The notes: generated by a model not told the origin, from the letters alone. Positions 46,735-55,523 are shown, counted from the first letter of the stretch. The stretch: DNA of 64,000 nucleotides from Hyphomicrobiales bacterium (GCA_900467685.1 UBQX01000018.1:62001-126000); one strand, 5' to 3'. Translations and numbers: made by a program.

Positions 46735-46748
46735 GGATCGGCAATTCC
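46735..46748. promoter_or_regulatory. Candidate IolR operator upstream of iolG
   Basis: GGATCGGCAATTCC differs at one base from GGAA-N6-TTCC. It lies 66 bases before the iolG start codon. The support is weaker than for the iolC site. Confidence 0.4.
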
Positions 46749-46814
46749 GGAAAAAGCGCGCCACGCTTCTGCCGGCTTTGCAGCCAACAAACTGACACTT
46801 TCGGGAGCACACTC

Positions 46815-47807
46815 ATGACAGTGAAATTCGGACTCTTGGGCGCCGGCCGCATCGGCAAGGTCCATGCGAAAGCGGTTGCCGGCAATGCGGATGCCAAGCT
46901 CGTCGCCGTTGCCGATCCCTTCGCGGAAGCCGCCAACGCGATTGCCAAGACCTATGGCTGCGATGTCCGCACCATCGAGGAGATCGAAAAGTCTGCCGAT
47001 ATCGACGCCGTGATCATCTGCACCCCGACCGACACCCATGCCGACCTGATCGAGCGCTTCGCCCGCGCCGGTAAGGCGATCTTCTGCGAAAAGCCGGTCG
47101 ATCTTGACGTGGCTCGCGTTCGCGACTGCATCAAGGTGGTAGACGAGACGAAGGCCAAGCTGATGGTCGGCTTTAACCGTCGCTTCGACCCGCATTTCAT
47201 GGCCGTGCGCAAGGCGATTGCCGATGGAAAGATCGGCGCGGTCGAGATGGTGACGATCACCTCGCGCGATCCGGGCGCCCCGCCGGTCGACTACATCAAG
47301 CGTTCGGGCGGCATCTTCCGCGACATGACCATCCATGATTTCGACATGGCGCGCTTCCTGCTCGGCGAAGAGGTGGCCTCCGTTTCCGCACACGCTGCCG
47401 TTCTGGTCGATCCGGAAATCGGCAAGGCCGGCGATTTCGACAGCGTCACGGTCATCCTGGAAACCAAGTCCGGCAAGCAGGCCGTCATATCCAACTCGCG
47501 CCGCGCCACCTATGGCTACGACCAGCGCATCGAAGTGCATGGCTCCAAGGGCGTCGTTTCGGCTGAAAACCAGCGCGCCGTGTCCATCGAGATCGCCAAT
47601 GGCGAGGGCTATACCCGTCCGCCGCTGCATGATTTCTTCATGACGCGCTACACGGAAGCCTATGCTAACGAAATCGCCGCCTTCATCGCGGCCATCGTCG
47701 ACGGCGCCGCCATCAGCCCAACCGGCACGGACGGCCTCAAGGCGCTCCAGCTGGCCGATGCGGCCCTCGAAAGCGCCAAGAGCGGCAAGCGCGTCACGCT
47801 CGCCTGA
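46815..47807 (+). CDS. iolG: myo-inositol 2-dehydrogenase
   Basis: 330 residues of the Gfo/Idh/MocA family. GAGRIGKVHAKAV (nucleotide loop, residues 8-20), CEKPVDLD (catalytic Lys, about residue 95), GFNRRFDPHFMAV and a C-terminal DGLKALQLADAAL. It oxidises myo-inositol to 2-keto-myo-inositol, the first catabolic step. Divergent from iolR; a terminator follows. Confidence 0.95.
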   Translation: MTVKFGLLGAGRIGKVHAKAVAGNADAKLVAVADPFAEAANAIAKTYGCDVRTIEEIEKSADIDAVIICTPTDTHADLIERFARAGKAIFCEKPVDLDVARVRDCIKVVDETKAKLMVGFNRRFDPHFMAVRKAIADGKIGAVEMVTITSRDPGAPPVDYIKRSGGIFRDMTIHDFDMARFLLGEEVASVSAHAAVLVDPEIGKAGDFDSVTVILETKSGKQAVISNSRRATYGYDQRIEVHGSKGVVSAENQRAVSIEIANGEGYTRPPLHDFFMTRYTEAYANEIAAFIAAIVDGAAISPTGTDGLKALQLADAALESAKSGKRVTLA

Positions 47808-47831
47808 TCGATTGGTTGATCCAAGACACAG

Positions 47832-47859
47832 GCCTGCGCGAACTCCGCGCAGGCTTTTT
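47832..47859 (+). terminator. Rho-independent terminator of iolG
   Basis: GCCTGCGCG, 5-base loop, CGCGCAGGC, then TTTTT, 24 bases after the iolG stop. Confidence 0.92.
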
Positions 47860-47869
47860 AGTGCACGCG

Positions 47870-48109
47870 TCACGCTTCGCCATAGCCCCGTCGACGCTTG
47901 GCTCTCAGCACGCGGGCGAAGAGCGCTGCAGCCTCCTCGGGCTTGGCAAAATCATGCAGCTTCACCTGACCGCGCGTCCCGATCCGCCCCCAATGACGCC
48001 GCAGCCGCACATCGCCGAACAGCGTCGGCTCAATGGACAGCACATAGAAGCGCGCCATATTTTTCGCGGCATCGCGCCGTTCCAGATAGATATCGTCCGA
48101 GAGTGTCAT
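47870..48109 (-). CDS. WGR-domain protein
   Basis: 79 residues consisting almost only of a WGR domain (HWGRIGTRGQ near residue 42) with a basic KRRRGYG tail. In eukaryotes WGR is a DNA-damage module of PARPs. In rhizobia, stand-alone copies are common and of unknown function. The ATG at 48109 is chosen because upstream codons are non-conserved-looking; no strong ribosome site is visible. Confidence 0.8.
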   Translation of the reverse strand: MTLSDDIYLERRDAAKNMARFYVLSIEPTLFGDVRLRRHWGRIGTRGQVKLHDFAKPEEAAALFARVLRAKRRRGYGEA

Positions 48110-48233
48110 GATGGCCAAAGAGTCGCCGATCCCGACTCCCGCGTCCAATGAGACTTATGAATCCAAACGGTTAGACCGATTCACGACGCTGATGGCCACG
48201 GCACAGGACAGCGAGTGTTTTTCATCGCGGCTT

Positions 48234-48360
48234 CCCCCTCACCCTGCCTCCGCTTCGCTCGGCAGACCTCTCCCCGGTGGGTAGAGGAGGATCGCAACGC
48301 TGCGGCGAATTCCCGCTTCTCCCCAACGGGGAGAAGGTGGCCGAGGGTCGGATGAGGGGG
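48234..48360. repeat. RIME-like palindromic intergenic repeat, copy 5
   Basis: CCCCCTCACCCTGCCTCCGC, TTCGCTCGG and CTCTCCCC on the left. CTTCTCCCC/GGGGAGAAGG and CCGAGGGTCGGATGAGGGGG on the right. It is placed just before the small RNA locus. (Copy 4 is the short inverted repeat at 40772, which is only distantly similar.). Confidence 0.8.
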
Positions 48361-48385
48361 TTCTCGAAAATTTCGGGAGCAGAAA

Positions 48386-48545
48386 CGAAAAAGCCTGCCG
48401 CGGGAGGAGGTGCGGCAGGCTTTCGAAATTCAGAACAGCGACTGGGAGGAGGAGTGCCGCTGCTCTATTTTCAGGCCCTTCGGGAGGAGAAGAAGGCCTG
48501 AGCTTCGAAACGGGCGGGAGGAGGTGCCGCGCTTCGATGAGTTCA
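48386..48545 (-). ncRNA. Predicted small RNA with four hairpins exposing CCUCCUCC(C) loops
   Basis: Read on the minus strand, four consecutive hairpins appear: about 48537-48504 (loop ACCUCCUCCC), 48500-48472 (loop CUCCUCCC), 48462-48436 (loop CCUCCUCCC) and 48423-48390 (12-bp stem AAAGCCTGCCGC/GCGGCAGGCTTT, loop ACCUCCUCCC). The last hairpin runs into TTTTT and is a textbook rho-independent terminator. Loop sequences complement Shine-Dalgarno sites. Alphaproteobacterial CcsR or 'cuckoo' RNAs carry the same CCUCCUCCC loops, so this is probably a relative. The 5' end and promoter are unproven; TTATCT near 48552-48547 is a possible -10. No coding potential is visible. Confidence 0.78.
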
Positions 48546-48895
48546 AGATAACAAATCCCGCGGCCATCGCCAGCGCTGATATTGCATCGCAGCCATGCAA
48601 ATGTTGCATTGCAACAAAAAGCTTTCCGGGCGCCCCGCCAACGCCGGCTTCGTTCCGCAACACTGACAAAAAAGTCGATCTTCCCTGAACGGATCCGCCT
48701 CGGCCAACGTATTCACTCCTGCCAATCTTTGGCAGCAACGTGGTCTACGAGGAATTTCACCCAGACGTGGGCCGCAAGGGAACCTTGGCGGCCGGCGTAC
48801 ATTGTCATGAACGTAAGCCGTAATGCTGAAAACTGTCGGGACAACGCTGCAATCGGCCAAGGGTGCCCAGCAGCGGAGAGAGGAAGGGAACACAC
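48546..48895. other. Intergenic region between the small RNA and the yehZ-like gene
   Basis: About 350 bases without a convincing gene. It should hold the leftward promoter of the small RNA and the rightward promoter of the osmoprotectant operon. A short inverted repeat TTGCAT...ATGCAA lies near 48584-48612. Confidence 0.4.
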
Positions 48896-49813
48896 ATGAA
48901 CAGGCTTCTGAAATTTGCCGGCGCGATGGCGCTCGCCGCATTCACCGCAAGTCAAGGCTTTGCCGCCGACAGCGTCGTAGTCTCATCGAAGATCGACACG
49001 GAGGGCGGTGTGCTCGGCAACATCATTCTGCAGGTGCTGAAGGCCAATAACATTCCGGTTGAAAGCAAGATCCAGCTGGGTGCTACGCCGATCGTCCGCC
49101 AGGCTATCACGCAAGGACAGATCGACATCTATCCGGAATATACCGGCAACGCGGCCTTCTTCTTCAACAAGGCCGACCTGCCCGTCTGGAACAAGGCCGA
49201 CGAAGGCTATGCGCAGGCGAAGGAACTCGACTACGCGGCCAACAAGATCGTCTGGCTGACGCCCGCCAAGGCCAACAATACCTGGGCTATTGCCGTGCGG
49301 GGCGATGTGGCGGATGCCAACAAGCTCGCCACGCTTTCGGACTTCGGCGCCTGGGTCGCCAAGGGCGGTGAGGTGAAGCTTGCGGCCTCCTCCGAATTCG
49401 TGACGTCCCCGTCCGCTCTGCCGGCCTTCGAGAAGGCCTATGGCTTCAAGATGAAGCCCGATCAGCTGATCACGCTTTCCGGCGGCGATACGGCCGCCAC
49501 GATCTCGGCAGCCGCGCAGCAGACCTCCGGCGCCAATGCCGCGATGGTCTATGGCACGGATGGCGGCATCGCGCCCTCGGGTCTCAAGGTGATGGATGAC
49601 GACAAGGGCGTGCAGCCGGTCTACCTGCCCACCCCGATCATCCGCGAGGAGAAGCTGAAGCAATATCCCAAGATCGCCGATCTGCTGAAGCCGATCTTCG
49701 AGGCGCTTGATCTCCAGACGCTGCAGACGCTCAACGGTCGCGTTCAGGTCGGTGGCGAGCCCGCCAATGCGGTTGCAGCAGACTTCCTGTCATCGCATGG
49801 CTTCGTCAAGTAA
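48896..49813 (+). CDS. Osmoprotectant ABC transporter binding protein (YehZ/OsmF-like)
   Basis: 305 residues from the ATG at 48896, with AGGAAGGGA upstream. The signal peptide ends near SQGFAAD (about residue 22). The mature part has the OpuAC fold start VVVSSKIDTEGGVLGNIILQ and the PEYTGNAAFFF motif typical of YehZ/OpuCC. First gene of a Z-Y-X-W operon in the same order as E. coli yehZYXW. Ligand probably glycine betaine or a related compound. Confidence 0.88.
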   Translation: MNRLLKFAGAMALAAFTASQGFAADSVVVSSKIDTEGGVLGNIILQVLKANNIPVESKIQLGATPIVRQAITQGQIDIYPEYTGNAAFFFNKADLPVWNKADEGYAQAKELDYAANKIVWLTPAKANNTWAIAVRGDVADANKLATLSDFGAWVAKGGEVKLAASSEFVTSPSALPAFEKAYGFKMKPDQLITLSGGDTAATISAAAQQTSGANAAMVYGTDGGIAPSGLKVMDDDKGVQPVYLPTPIIREEKLKQYPKIADLLKPIFEALDLQTLQTLNGRVQVGGEPANAVAADFLSSHGFVK

Positions 49814-49840
49814 GATGACGGCCAGGAAGGGCCGGCAGCG

Positions 49841-51067
49841 ATGACCGGCGCGGGTCCGGCGGAGACGATGTCGGCACAAGCGGACGATACAAGGGTGAAA
49901 AGGCGTTCCGGGCTGGACAGGCTCGGGGCGATCCTTGCTGCGATCGCGGCGGCCGGCCTCGCCTTCCAACCCTTCAGTCTGTTCCGCGCCAATCGGATCG
50001 TGGCTGCCAAGCCCGTCGGCATCCTGTCTGCGCTCCCGCCGCTGGAGGCCTGGCTGCTCGTGGCCGTCGTGGTCGCAGCCTGCGCCGTTCTCCTGCTGCG
50101 CACACCGCCGGCGCTGCGGCTTGTCGTTTCGGCCCTCACGCTCGCCGTTCTTGCCGTGGCAGTCGGTCGCTCAGGCATGTTTCTCACGCCTTCCTCCAAC
50201 ACCTATGCCCGTGTCGCGCCGGGCGGCGCCTTCTGGATCGTCGCATTTGCATTCTCCATCGCGCTCGCCGACGCAAGCGTCAGGCTCAAGATGTCGCCTC
50301 TGGCGCGGCTCGCACTCCTTGCTTTCACGGGTGGCGCGCTCTGGATGCTTCTCTGGTCCGGCGCATGGGATTCATTGTCGATCCTGCGCGAATATACCAA
50401 CCGCGCCGATGTCTTCTGGCGGGAGGCACGCGTGCATCTGCTGCTCGCGATCGGGTCGCTCGCCGGCGCAGCAGTCGTCGGCATTCCGCTCGGTATCCTC
50501 TGCTTCCGGGTACAGCCGATCCGGGCGACCCTTCTCAACAGTCTCAATATCCTGCAGACCATCCCGTCCATGGCACTGTTCGGCCTGCTGATCGCGCCGC
50601 TCGCCTGGGTGGCCGCGCATGTACCGGGCGCCTCCGCAGTCGGCATTGCCGGCATCGGCATAGCGCCAGCCTTCGTCGCACTCTTTGCCTATTCGCTGCT
50701 GCCCATGGTTTCCAACACGGTCGCCGGCCTCGAAAGCGTCCCGCCACAGGTGCGGGACGCGGCGCGTGGCATGGGCATGACGGCGCGGCAGCGCTTCTTC
50801 GAGGTCGACATGCCGCTCGCCTTCCCTGTCATCCTCACCGGCATTCGGATCGTTCTCGTGCAGAATCTCGGCCTTGCCGTGCTGGCCGGCCTGATCGGTG
50901 GGGGCGGCTTCGGCACCTTCGTCTTCCAGGGCATCAGCCAGACGGCGACGGACCTCGTGCTGCTCGGCGCGCTGCCCACCGTCGCACTCGCCTTTGCCGC
51001 GGCCATTGTGCTCGACGCGCTGGTGGAAATCGCCAATCCCACACCCAACCGGAGTGCTGCGGCATGA
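49841..51067 (+). CDS. Osmoprotectant ABC transporter permease (YehY-like)
   Basis: 408 residues. An N-terminal extension with several extra helices (about residues 1-190) precedes the usual OpuC-type permease core, as in YehY. EAA-like loop RDAARGMGMTARQRFFEVDM near residue 310. It ends at an ATGA overlap with the ATPase gene. An alternative start at 49868 would shorten it by nine residues. Confidence 0.87.
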   Translation: MTGAGPAETMSAQADDTRVKRRSGLDRLGAILAAIAAAGLAFQPFSLFRANRIVAAKPVGILSALPPLEAWLLVAVVVAACAVLLLRTPPALRLVVSALTLAVLAVAVGRSGMFLTPSSNTYARVAPGGAFWIVAFAFSIALADASVRLKMSPLARLALLAFTGGALWMLLWSGAWDSLSILREYTNRADVFWREARVHLLLAIGSLAGAAVVGIPLGILCFRVQPIRATLLNSLNILQTIPSMALFGLLIAPLAWVAAHVPGASAVGIAGIGIAPAFVALFAYSLLPMVSNTVAGLESVPPQVRDAARGMGMTARQRFFEVDMPLAFPVILTGIRIVLVQNLGLAVLAGLIGGGGFGTFVFQGISQTATDLVLLGALPTVALAFAAAIVLDALVEIANPTPNRSAAA

Positions 51068-51999
51068 TCGAAATCAGAGAGATCACCAAGGCCTATGACG
51101 GCCTCCGCGCTGTCGATGAAGTGTCGATGACGATCAAGAGCGGCGAGATTGTCGCCGTGGTGGGCACGTCCGGCTCGGGCAAGACGACCCTTCTCAGGAT
51201 GATCAACCGTCTCGTCGAGCCCACCTCCGGCGCAATCCTCATCGACGGGCGGGACAATCGCGACCTGCCCGGCCACGAACTGCGCCGCGCCATCGGCTAT
51301 GCCATTCAGGGCTATGGCCTTTTCCCGCATCGCACGGTCGCAGAGAACATCGCCACGGTGCCGAAGCTGCTCGGCTGGGACCGAAAGCGGATCGATGCCC
51401 GCGTCGACGAACTGCTGGCGCTGTTTCATCTGGAGCCGGCGCAGTTCCGTGCCCGCATGCCACATGAGCTTTCCGGCGGCCAGCAGCAGCGCATCGGCGT
51501 GGCGCGAGCCCTTGCGGCAGAGCCGGCCGTCCTCTTGATGGATGAGCCTTTCGGTGCGCTCGACCCGATCATTCGCGGCAAGGCGCAGGACGATCTGATC
51601 GACATCCAGCGCAGGTTTGCAACGACCATCGTGCTCGTGACCCATGGCATCGAGGAGGCGATCCGCCTCGGTGATCGGATCGCCGTCATGGACAAGGGCA
51701 AGCTCCTGCAGTTTGCAACGCCAGCCGAGATCATCGCACATCCTGCCACGGATTTCGTCGCGGAACTGGTCGGCAGCGACGAGCGCGCCTTTCGCATGCT
51801 CTCGCTGACGCCCGTCAGTGACCTGATGGAACCGGGAGAAGCACCCGGCGCGCCGATCGACGCGTCGGCATCGCTGAAGGATGCACTTTCGGAAGCCCTG
51901 TGGTCCGGCAGGCGCGCTCTTCCTGTCTTGCGCGATGGTGCCATCGTCGGTCGGGTGACGCGTGACAGCCTGATTTCCAGAGCGGGGCGACCGCAATGA
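51064..51999 (+). CDS. Osmoprotectant ABC transporter ATP-binding protein (YehX-like)
   Basis: 311 residues from the ATG at 51064. GTSGSGKTT (Walker A), LSGGQQQRIGVARA (signature), VLLMDEPFGALDP (Walker B) and a C-terminal region that resembles a single CBS motif (about residues 265-310). Overlaps both neighbours by ATGA, so the four genes are one translational unit. Confidence 0.9.
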   Translation: MIEIREITKAYDGLRAVDEVSMTIKSGEIVAVVGTSGSGKTTLLRMINRLVEPTSGAILIDGRDNRDLPGHELRRAIGYAIQGYGLFPHRTVAENIATVPKLLGWDRKRIDARVDELLALFHLEPAQFRARMPHELSGGQQQRIGVARALAAEPAVLLMDEPFGALDPIIRGKAQDDLIDIQRRFATTIVLVTHGIEEAIRLGDRIAVMDKGKLLQFATPAEIIAHPATDFVAELVGSDERAFRMLSLTPVSDLMEPGEAPGAPIDASASLKDALSEALWSGRRALPVLRDGAIVGRVTRDSLISRAGRPQ

Positions 52000-52742
52000 A
52001 CATGGGCGTCCTCTTGCGCCTTGCGCTCCTCTTGCTGCTGGTCGCATTCCTCGCTAACCCGCAGGCGTTCGAGCCCCTGTTCGCGCCCTTTGCGGCCAAC
52101 GGTGCAGCGGCCATCTACACACAGTCGAGCCTGCTTTCGCTCACGGTGAGCCACCTCTCGATGGTAGCCGCTGCAACGATTGCGGCAACCGTCGTCTCCG
52201 TCGGACTGGCGATCCTCGTCACGCGTCCTTCGGGCCGCGAATTCCTGCCGCTCTCGCGATCAGTCGCCAATATCGGCCAGACCTTTCCGCCGGTCGCGGT
52301 GCTGGCGCTCGCCGTTCCCGTCTTCGGCTTCGGCCCGATCCCGACGCTGATTGCGCTCTTTCTCTACGGCCTGCTGCCCATTTTCGAAAATGCGCTGACA
52401 GGGCTCGCCTCGATCCCACCCTCCGTCCAGGAGGCCGCGCGGGGCGTCGGCATGACCGACACGCAGAGGCTCTTGCGCGTCGAACTCCCGCTTGCCCTGC
52501 CCATCATCCTCACAGGTATCCGGCTCACCGCCGTGATCTCTCTCAGCACCGCCACCATTGGCTCCACTGTCGCGGCCAAGACCCTCGGCGAAGTCATCAT
52601 CGCCGGCCTCATCTCCAACAACACCGCCTTCGTCCTGCAGGGTGGTCTGCTGGTCGCGCTTCTTGCTCTTTTCATCCATGAAGGCTTCGGCCTGCTCGAG
52701 GGCGCGCTCACGCGGCGTACGCGAAGCGTGCAGCCCGCATGA
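51996..52742 (+). CDS. Osmoprotectant ABC transporter permease (YehW-like)
   Basis: 248 residues with six hydrophobic segments. EAA loop QEAARGVGMTDTQRLLRVEL near residue 145, the same as in the YehY-like partner. Closes the Z-Y-X-W operon. Confidence 0.88.
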   Translation: MNMGVLLRLALLLLLVAFLANPQAFEPLFAPFAANGAAAIYTQSSLLSLTVSHLSMVAAATIAATVVSVGLAILVTRPSGREFLPLSRSVANIGQTFPPVAVLALAVPVFGFGPIPTLIALFLYGLLPIFENALTGLASIPPSVQEAARGVGMTDTQRLLRVELPLALPIILTGIRLTAVISLSTATIGSTVAAKTLGEVIIAGLISNNTAFVLQGGLLVALLALFIHEGFGLLEGALTRRTRSVQPA

Positions 52743-52841
52743 TGCTGCCCGGAGCGTCGTCTCATCACTAAAACTCCGTGACCAATCCGTGACAAGGGGC
52801 AGACAATGCCCGGATTTTGCGCTATCAAAGAGGAATGGCGC

Positions 52842-52855
52842 AGTAAAATTTTACT
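52842..52855. promoter_or_regulatory. LacI-type operator, perfect palindrome, before the second LacI gene
   Basis: AGTAAAATTTTACT is a perfect 14-bp palindrome 37 bases upstream of the regulator start codon. A near copy (one mismatch) lies before the binding-protein gene at 53983. Confidence 0.75.
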
Positions 52856-52892
52856 AAACGGTCGCCACCAAGGACGTGTCGAGGCGAAGAGC

Positions 52893-53987
52893 ATGGTCAC
52901 CATCAAGGAGATCGCAAAGGCAGCAGGCGTTTCCGCCGCCACGGTTTCGCGCGTCCTCAATTATGACCCGACGCTCTCCATTTCCCCGGTCAAGCGGCAG
53001 GCCGTTATCGAAACGGCCGAAGCGCTGAATTATGAAACGCCGCGCAATCGCAACCGCGGGGCCGTCTCCATGCCCCTCAGCGCATCCTACGTGGCGCTGT
53101 CGCGGCTGGTTCTGGTGCATTTCCTCCAGTCATCGGAAGAGCTGGCGGACCCTTATTACATCGGCGTCCGCCTCGGCATCGAGAACCGCTGTCGCGACAT
53201 GAAGACGGAGATTGTAAAAGTTTACCACAGCGACCAGCTGCCGGACCCCGTCATCCTGCATGGCGCCTCGGGCGTCATCGTCATCGGCAAGCATTCGCCG
53301 CGCGAGATCGACTGGCTGCAGGACAATTGCCGCAATCTCGTCTTCGCCGATTTCAACCCCAAGCGTGACGATCTCGATAGCGTCTATAGCGACCTCAACG
53401 AGGCTACACGCAAGCTTCTCGACAATCTGTCAGGCCTCGGCTACCGGCGCATCGCCTTTATCGGCAGCTACGAGAATATCGACGGGCGGTCCGAACCGCA
53501 TGGCGAGACGCGCTGTCGCGCCTATATCGAATGGCACAAGGAAAAGGGTCTGTTCGAGCCTGACCGGCTGGTGCTCGGCAATATCTGCGACACGGGTCAG
53601 AACCTGCGCCTCGAAACCGGATATATGCTGGCAAAACAGTTGCTTGAGCGCGGCGAACGGCCCGACATCGTCGTCACCGCCAATGACAATATGGCGATCG
53701 GGGCCTATCGCGCATTTCAGGAGGCCGGCCTTTCCATCCCGCAGGATATCTCGGTCGCCTCGTTCAACGACATCCCTGTTTCGCAATTCCTCAATCCGCC
53801 ACTCTCCACCGTTCGCATCCGCAGCGAAAGCATCGGCGAAACGGCTGTGGATCTGCTCGTGGAAAAGCTCGCCGGCCGCGACTATGCCAAGCGCGTGATC
53901 ATCCCCACCACGATGGTTTGGCGGCAGAGTTGCCTCTCGCCCGAGGAAATGTCGGCGCCCGTACCCGGTCTCGCTGCAGCGCAATAA
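52893..53987 (+). CDS. LacI-family regulator of the GH2/sugar transporter cassette
   Basis: 364 residues from the ATG at 52893, giving the standard N-terminal helix-turn-helix (TIKEIAKAAGVSAATVSRVL). The ligand domain resembles GalR/EbgR-type repressors (VVTANDNMAIGAYRAFQEAG, SVASFNDIPVSQFLNPPL). It is co-directional with the cassette, and operator-like palindromes lie on both sides. An in-frame start 87 bases earlier would cross its own operator. Confidence 0.9.
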   Translation: MVTIKEIAKAAGVSAATVSRVLNYDPTLSISPVKRQAVIETAEALNYETPRNRNRGAVSMPLSASYVALSRLVLVHFLQSSEELADPYYIGVRLGIENRCRDMKTEIVKVYHSDQLPDPVILHGASGVIVIGKHSPREIDWLQDNCRNLVFADFNPKRDDLDSVYSDLNEATRKLLDNLSGLGYRRIAFIGSYENIDGRSEPHGETRCRAYIEWHKEKGLFEPDRLVLGNICDTGQNLRLETGYMLAKQLLERGERPDIVVTANDNMAIGAYRAFQEAGLSIPQDISVASFNDIPVSQFLNPPLSTVRIRSESIGETAVDLLVEKLAGRDYAKRVIIPTTMVWRQSCLSPEEMSAPVPGLAAAQ

Positions 53988-53996
53988 ATATTTACT
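53983..53996. promoter_or_regulatory. Operator-like palindrome before the second sugar operon
   Basis: AATAAATATTTACT differs at one base from a perfect inverted repeat and has the same design as the site at 52842 (A(G/A)TAAA, two central bases, TTTACT). It overlaps the stop of the LacI-type gene and is about 100 bases upstream of the binding-protein start. Confidence 0.6.
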
Positions 53997-54090
53997 AAAA
54001 ATTTTCTTGCACGGCAAAATGAATTGGGCTTTACTCCCGGTCAGCGGATGGAGTTACCGCGCGACTTTTGCATTCTCGGGAGGAAAACTG

Positions 54091-55356
54091 ATGAACAAGA
54101 CTTTCAAGACGTCGCTGGCTGCGCTCGTCTTCAGCACGTCCAGCGTGCTGGCGATGGCGGCTGCCCAGGCCAAGGAAATCACCATCTGGTGCTGGGACCC
54201 CAATTTCAACGTCGCCATCATGAAGGAAGCCGGCGCGATCTATTCGAAGACGCATCCGGACATCAAGATCAACGTCGTCGACTTCGCCAAGGCCGACGTT
54301 GAGGCCAAGCTGCAGACGACGCTGGCATCCGGCGTGACCGACAGCCTGCCCGATATCGTTCTCATCGAAGACTACGGCGCGCAGAAATACATCCAGTCCT
54401 TCCCCGGCGCGTTTGCGTCGATGAACGACGTTGTCGATTATTCCAAGTTCGCGCCCTACAAGGTCAAGCTCGCCACGGTCGACGGCAAGACCTATTCCAT
54501 GCCCTTCGATTCCGGCGTGACCGGCCTCTACTACCGCAAGGATTACCTGGAACAGGCCGGCTTCAAGCCGGAAGACATGCAGAACCTGACCTGGGACAAG
54601 TATATCGAGATCGGCAAGAAGGTCGCCGAGAAGACCGGCAAGAAGATGATGGGTCTCGACCCGAACGATGCCGGCCTCATCCGCATCATGATGCAGTCCG
54701 CCGGCGGCTGGTACTTCAACGACAAGGGTGAACTGAACATCACCGGCAACGAAGCCCTGAAGGCTGCGCTGAAGACGGAAGGCCAGCTGCTTTCCTCCGG
54801 CATCACCAAGCCGGCTTCAGGCTGGTCGAACTGGGTCAGCACCTTCACCTCGGGCGATGTCGCAACCGTCATCACCGGTGTGTGGATCACCGGCACGATC
54901 AAGGCGACGAAGGACCAGGAAAACAAGTGGGGCGTCGCTCCGATCCCGAAGCTTGACGTCAAGGGCGCCACGGATGCCTCCAACCTCGGCGGCTCCAGCT
55001 GGTATGTTCTGGCTTCTTCGCCGGAAAAGAAGGAAGCCGTCGACTTCCTCAACTCCGTCTATGGCAAGGACGTCGACTTCTACCAGAAGATCCTCGTCAA
55101 CCAGGGCGCTGTCGGCTCGCTGATGGAAGCCCGCAAGGGTGCGGCCTATGAAACGGCCGATGCCTTCTTCGGCGGTGAAAAGATCTGGCAGAAGTTCGCC
55201 GACTGGCTCTCCAAGGTTCCGTCCGTGAACTACGGCGTCTTCACCAATGAAGTCGACGCAGCCGTTGCCTCGCAGCTGCCGGCCATCGGCAAGGGCGGCG
55301 ACATCGATGCGGCCCTCAAGGCGATCGAGGCCCAGGCCAAGTCGTCGATGCAGTAA
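54091..55356 (+). CDS. Extracellular solute-binding protein of the GH2 cassette
   Basis: 421 residues from the ATG at 54091 (GGGAGG upstream). Signal peptide to about AAAQAKE (residue 28). CUT1-type mature start EITIWCWDPNFNVAIMKEAG, and aromatic residues in a typical sugar cleft. Delivers a beta-galactoside or related sugar to the permeases. Followed by a strong hairpin before the permease genes. Confidence 0.9.
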   Translation: MNKTFKTSLAALVFSTSSVLAMAAAQAKEITIWCWDPNFNVAIMKEAGAIYSKTHPDIKINVVDFAKADVEAKLQTTLASGVTDSLPDIVLIEDYGAQKYIQSFPGAFASMNDVVDYSKFAPYKVKLATVDGKTYSMPFDSGVTGLYYRKDYLEQAGFKPEDMQNLTWDKYIEIGKKVAEKTGKKMMGLDPNDAGLIRIMMQSAGGWYFNDKGELNITGNEALKAALKTEGQLLSSGITKPASGWSNWVSTFTSGDVATVITGVWITGTIKATKDQENKWGVAPIPKLDVKGATDASNLGGSSWYVLASSPEKKEAVDFLNSVYGKDVDFYQKILVNQGAVGSLMEARKGAAYETADAFFGGEKIWQKFADWLSKVPSVNYGVFTNEVDAAVASQLPAIGKGGDIDAALKAIEAQAKSSMQ

Positions 55357-55374
55357 AGGATCCTCCCCCGTGGC

Positions 55375-55402
55375 GGCGAGCCGGTCGAAAGATCGGCTCG
55401 CC
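55375..55402 (+). terminator. GC-rich hairpin after the second binding-protein gene
   Basis: GGCGAGCCGGTC, GAAA tetraloop, GATCGGCTCGCC: a 12-bp stem with one G-T pair, 18 bases after the stop and without a T-run. Position and design match the hairpin at 17181. Confidence 0.65.
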
Positions 55403-55523
55403 TCCGCAGCACCGGATCCCATGACGCCTCACGCTCCCGCGTGACGCCGCCTGCGGGCGGCACAAGCCCTGCCCATTCGCTTGGGGCACGCAATGCCCTG
55501 AACACCAACTCCGGATAATCACG

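Noticed and set aside
48390-48540. Regularly spaced GGGAGGAGG words as a CRISPR or tandem repeat
   Set aside because: Only four short copies with unlike flanks; each is the loop of a separate hairpin, which fits a structured RNA better.
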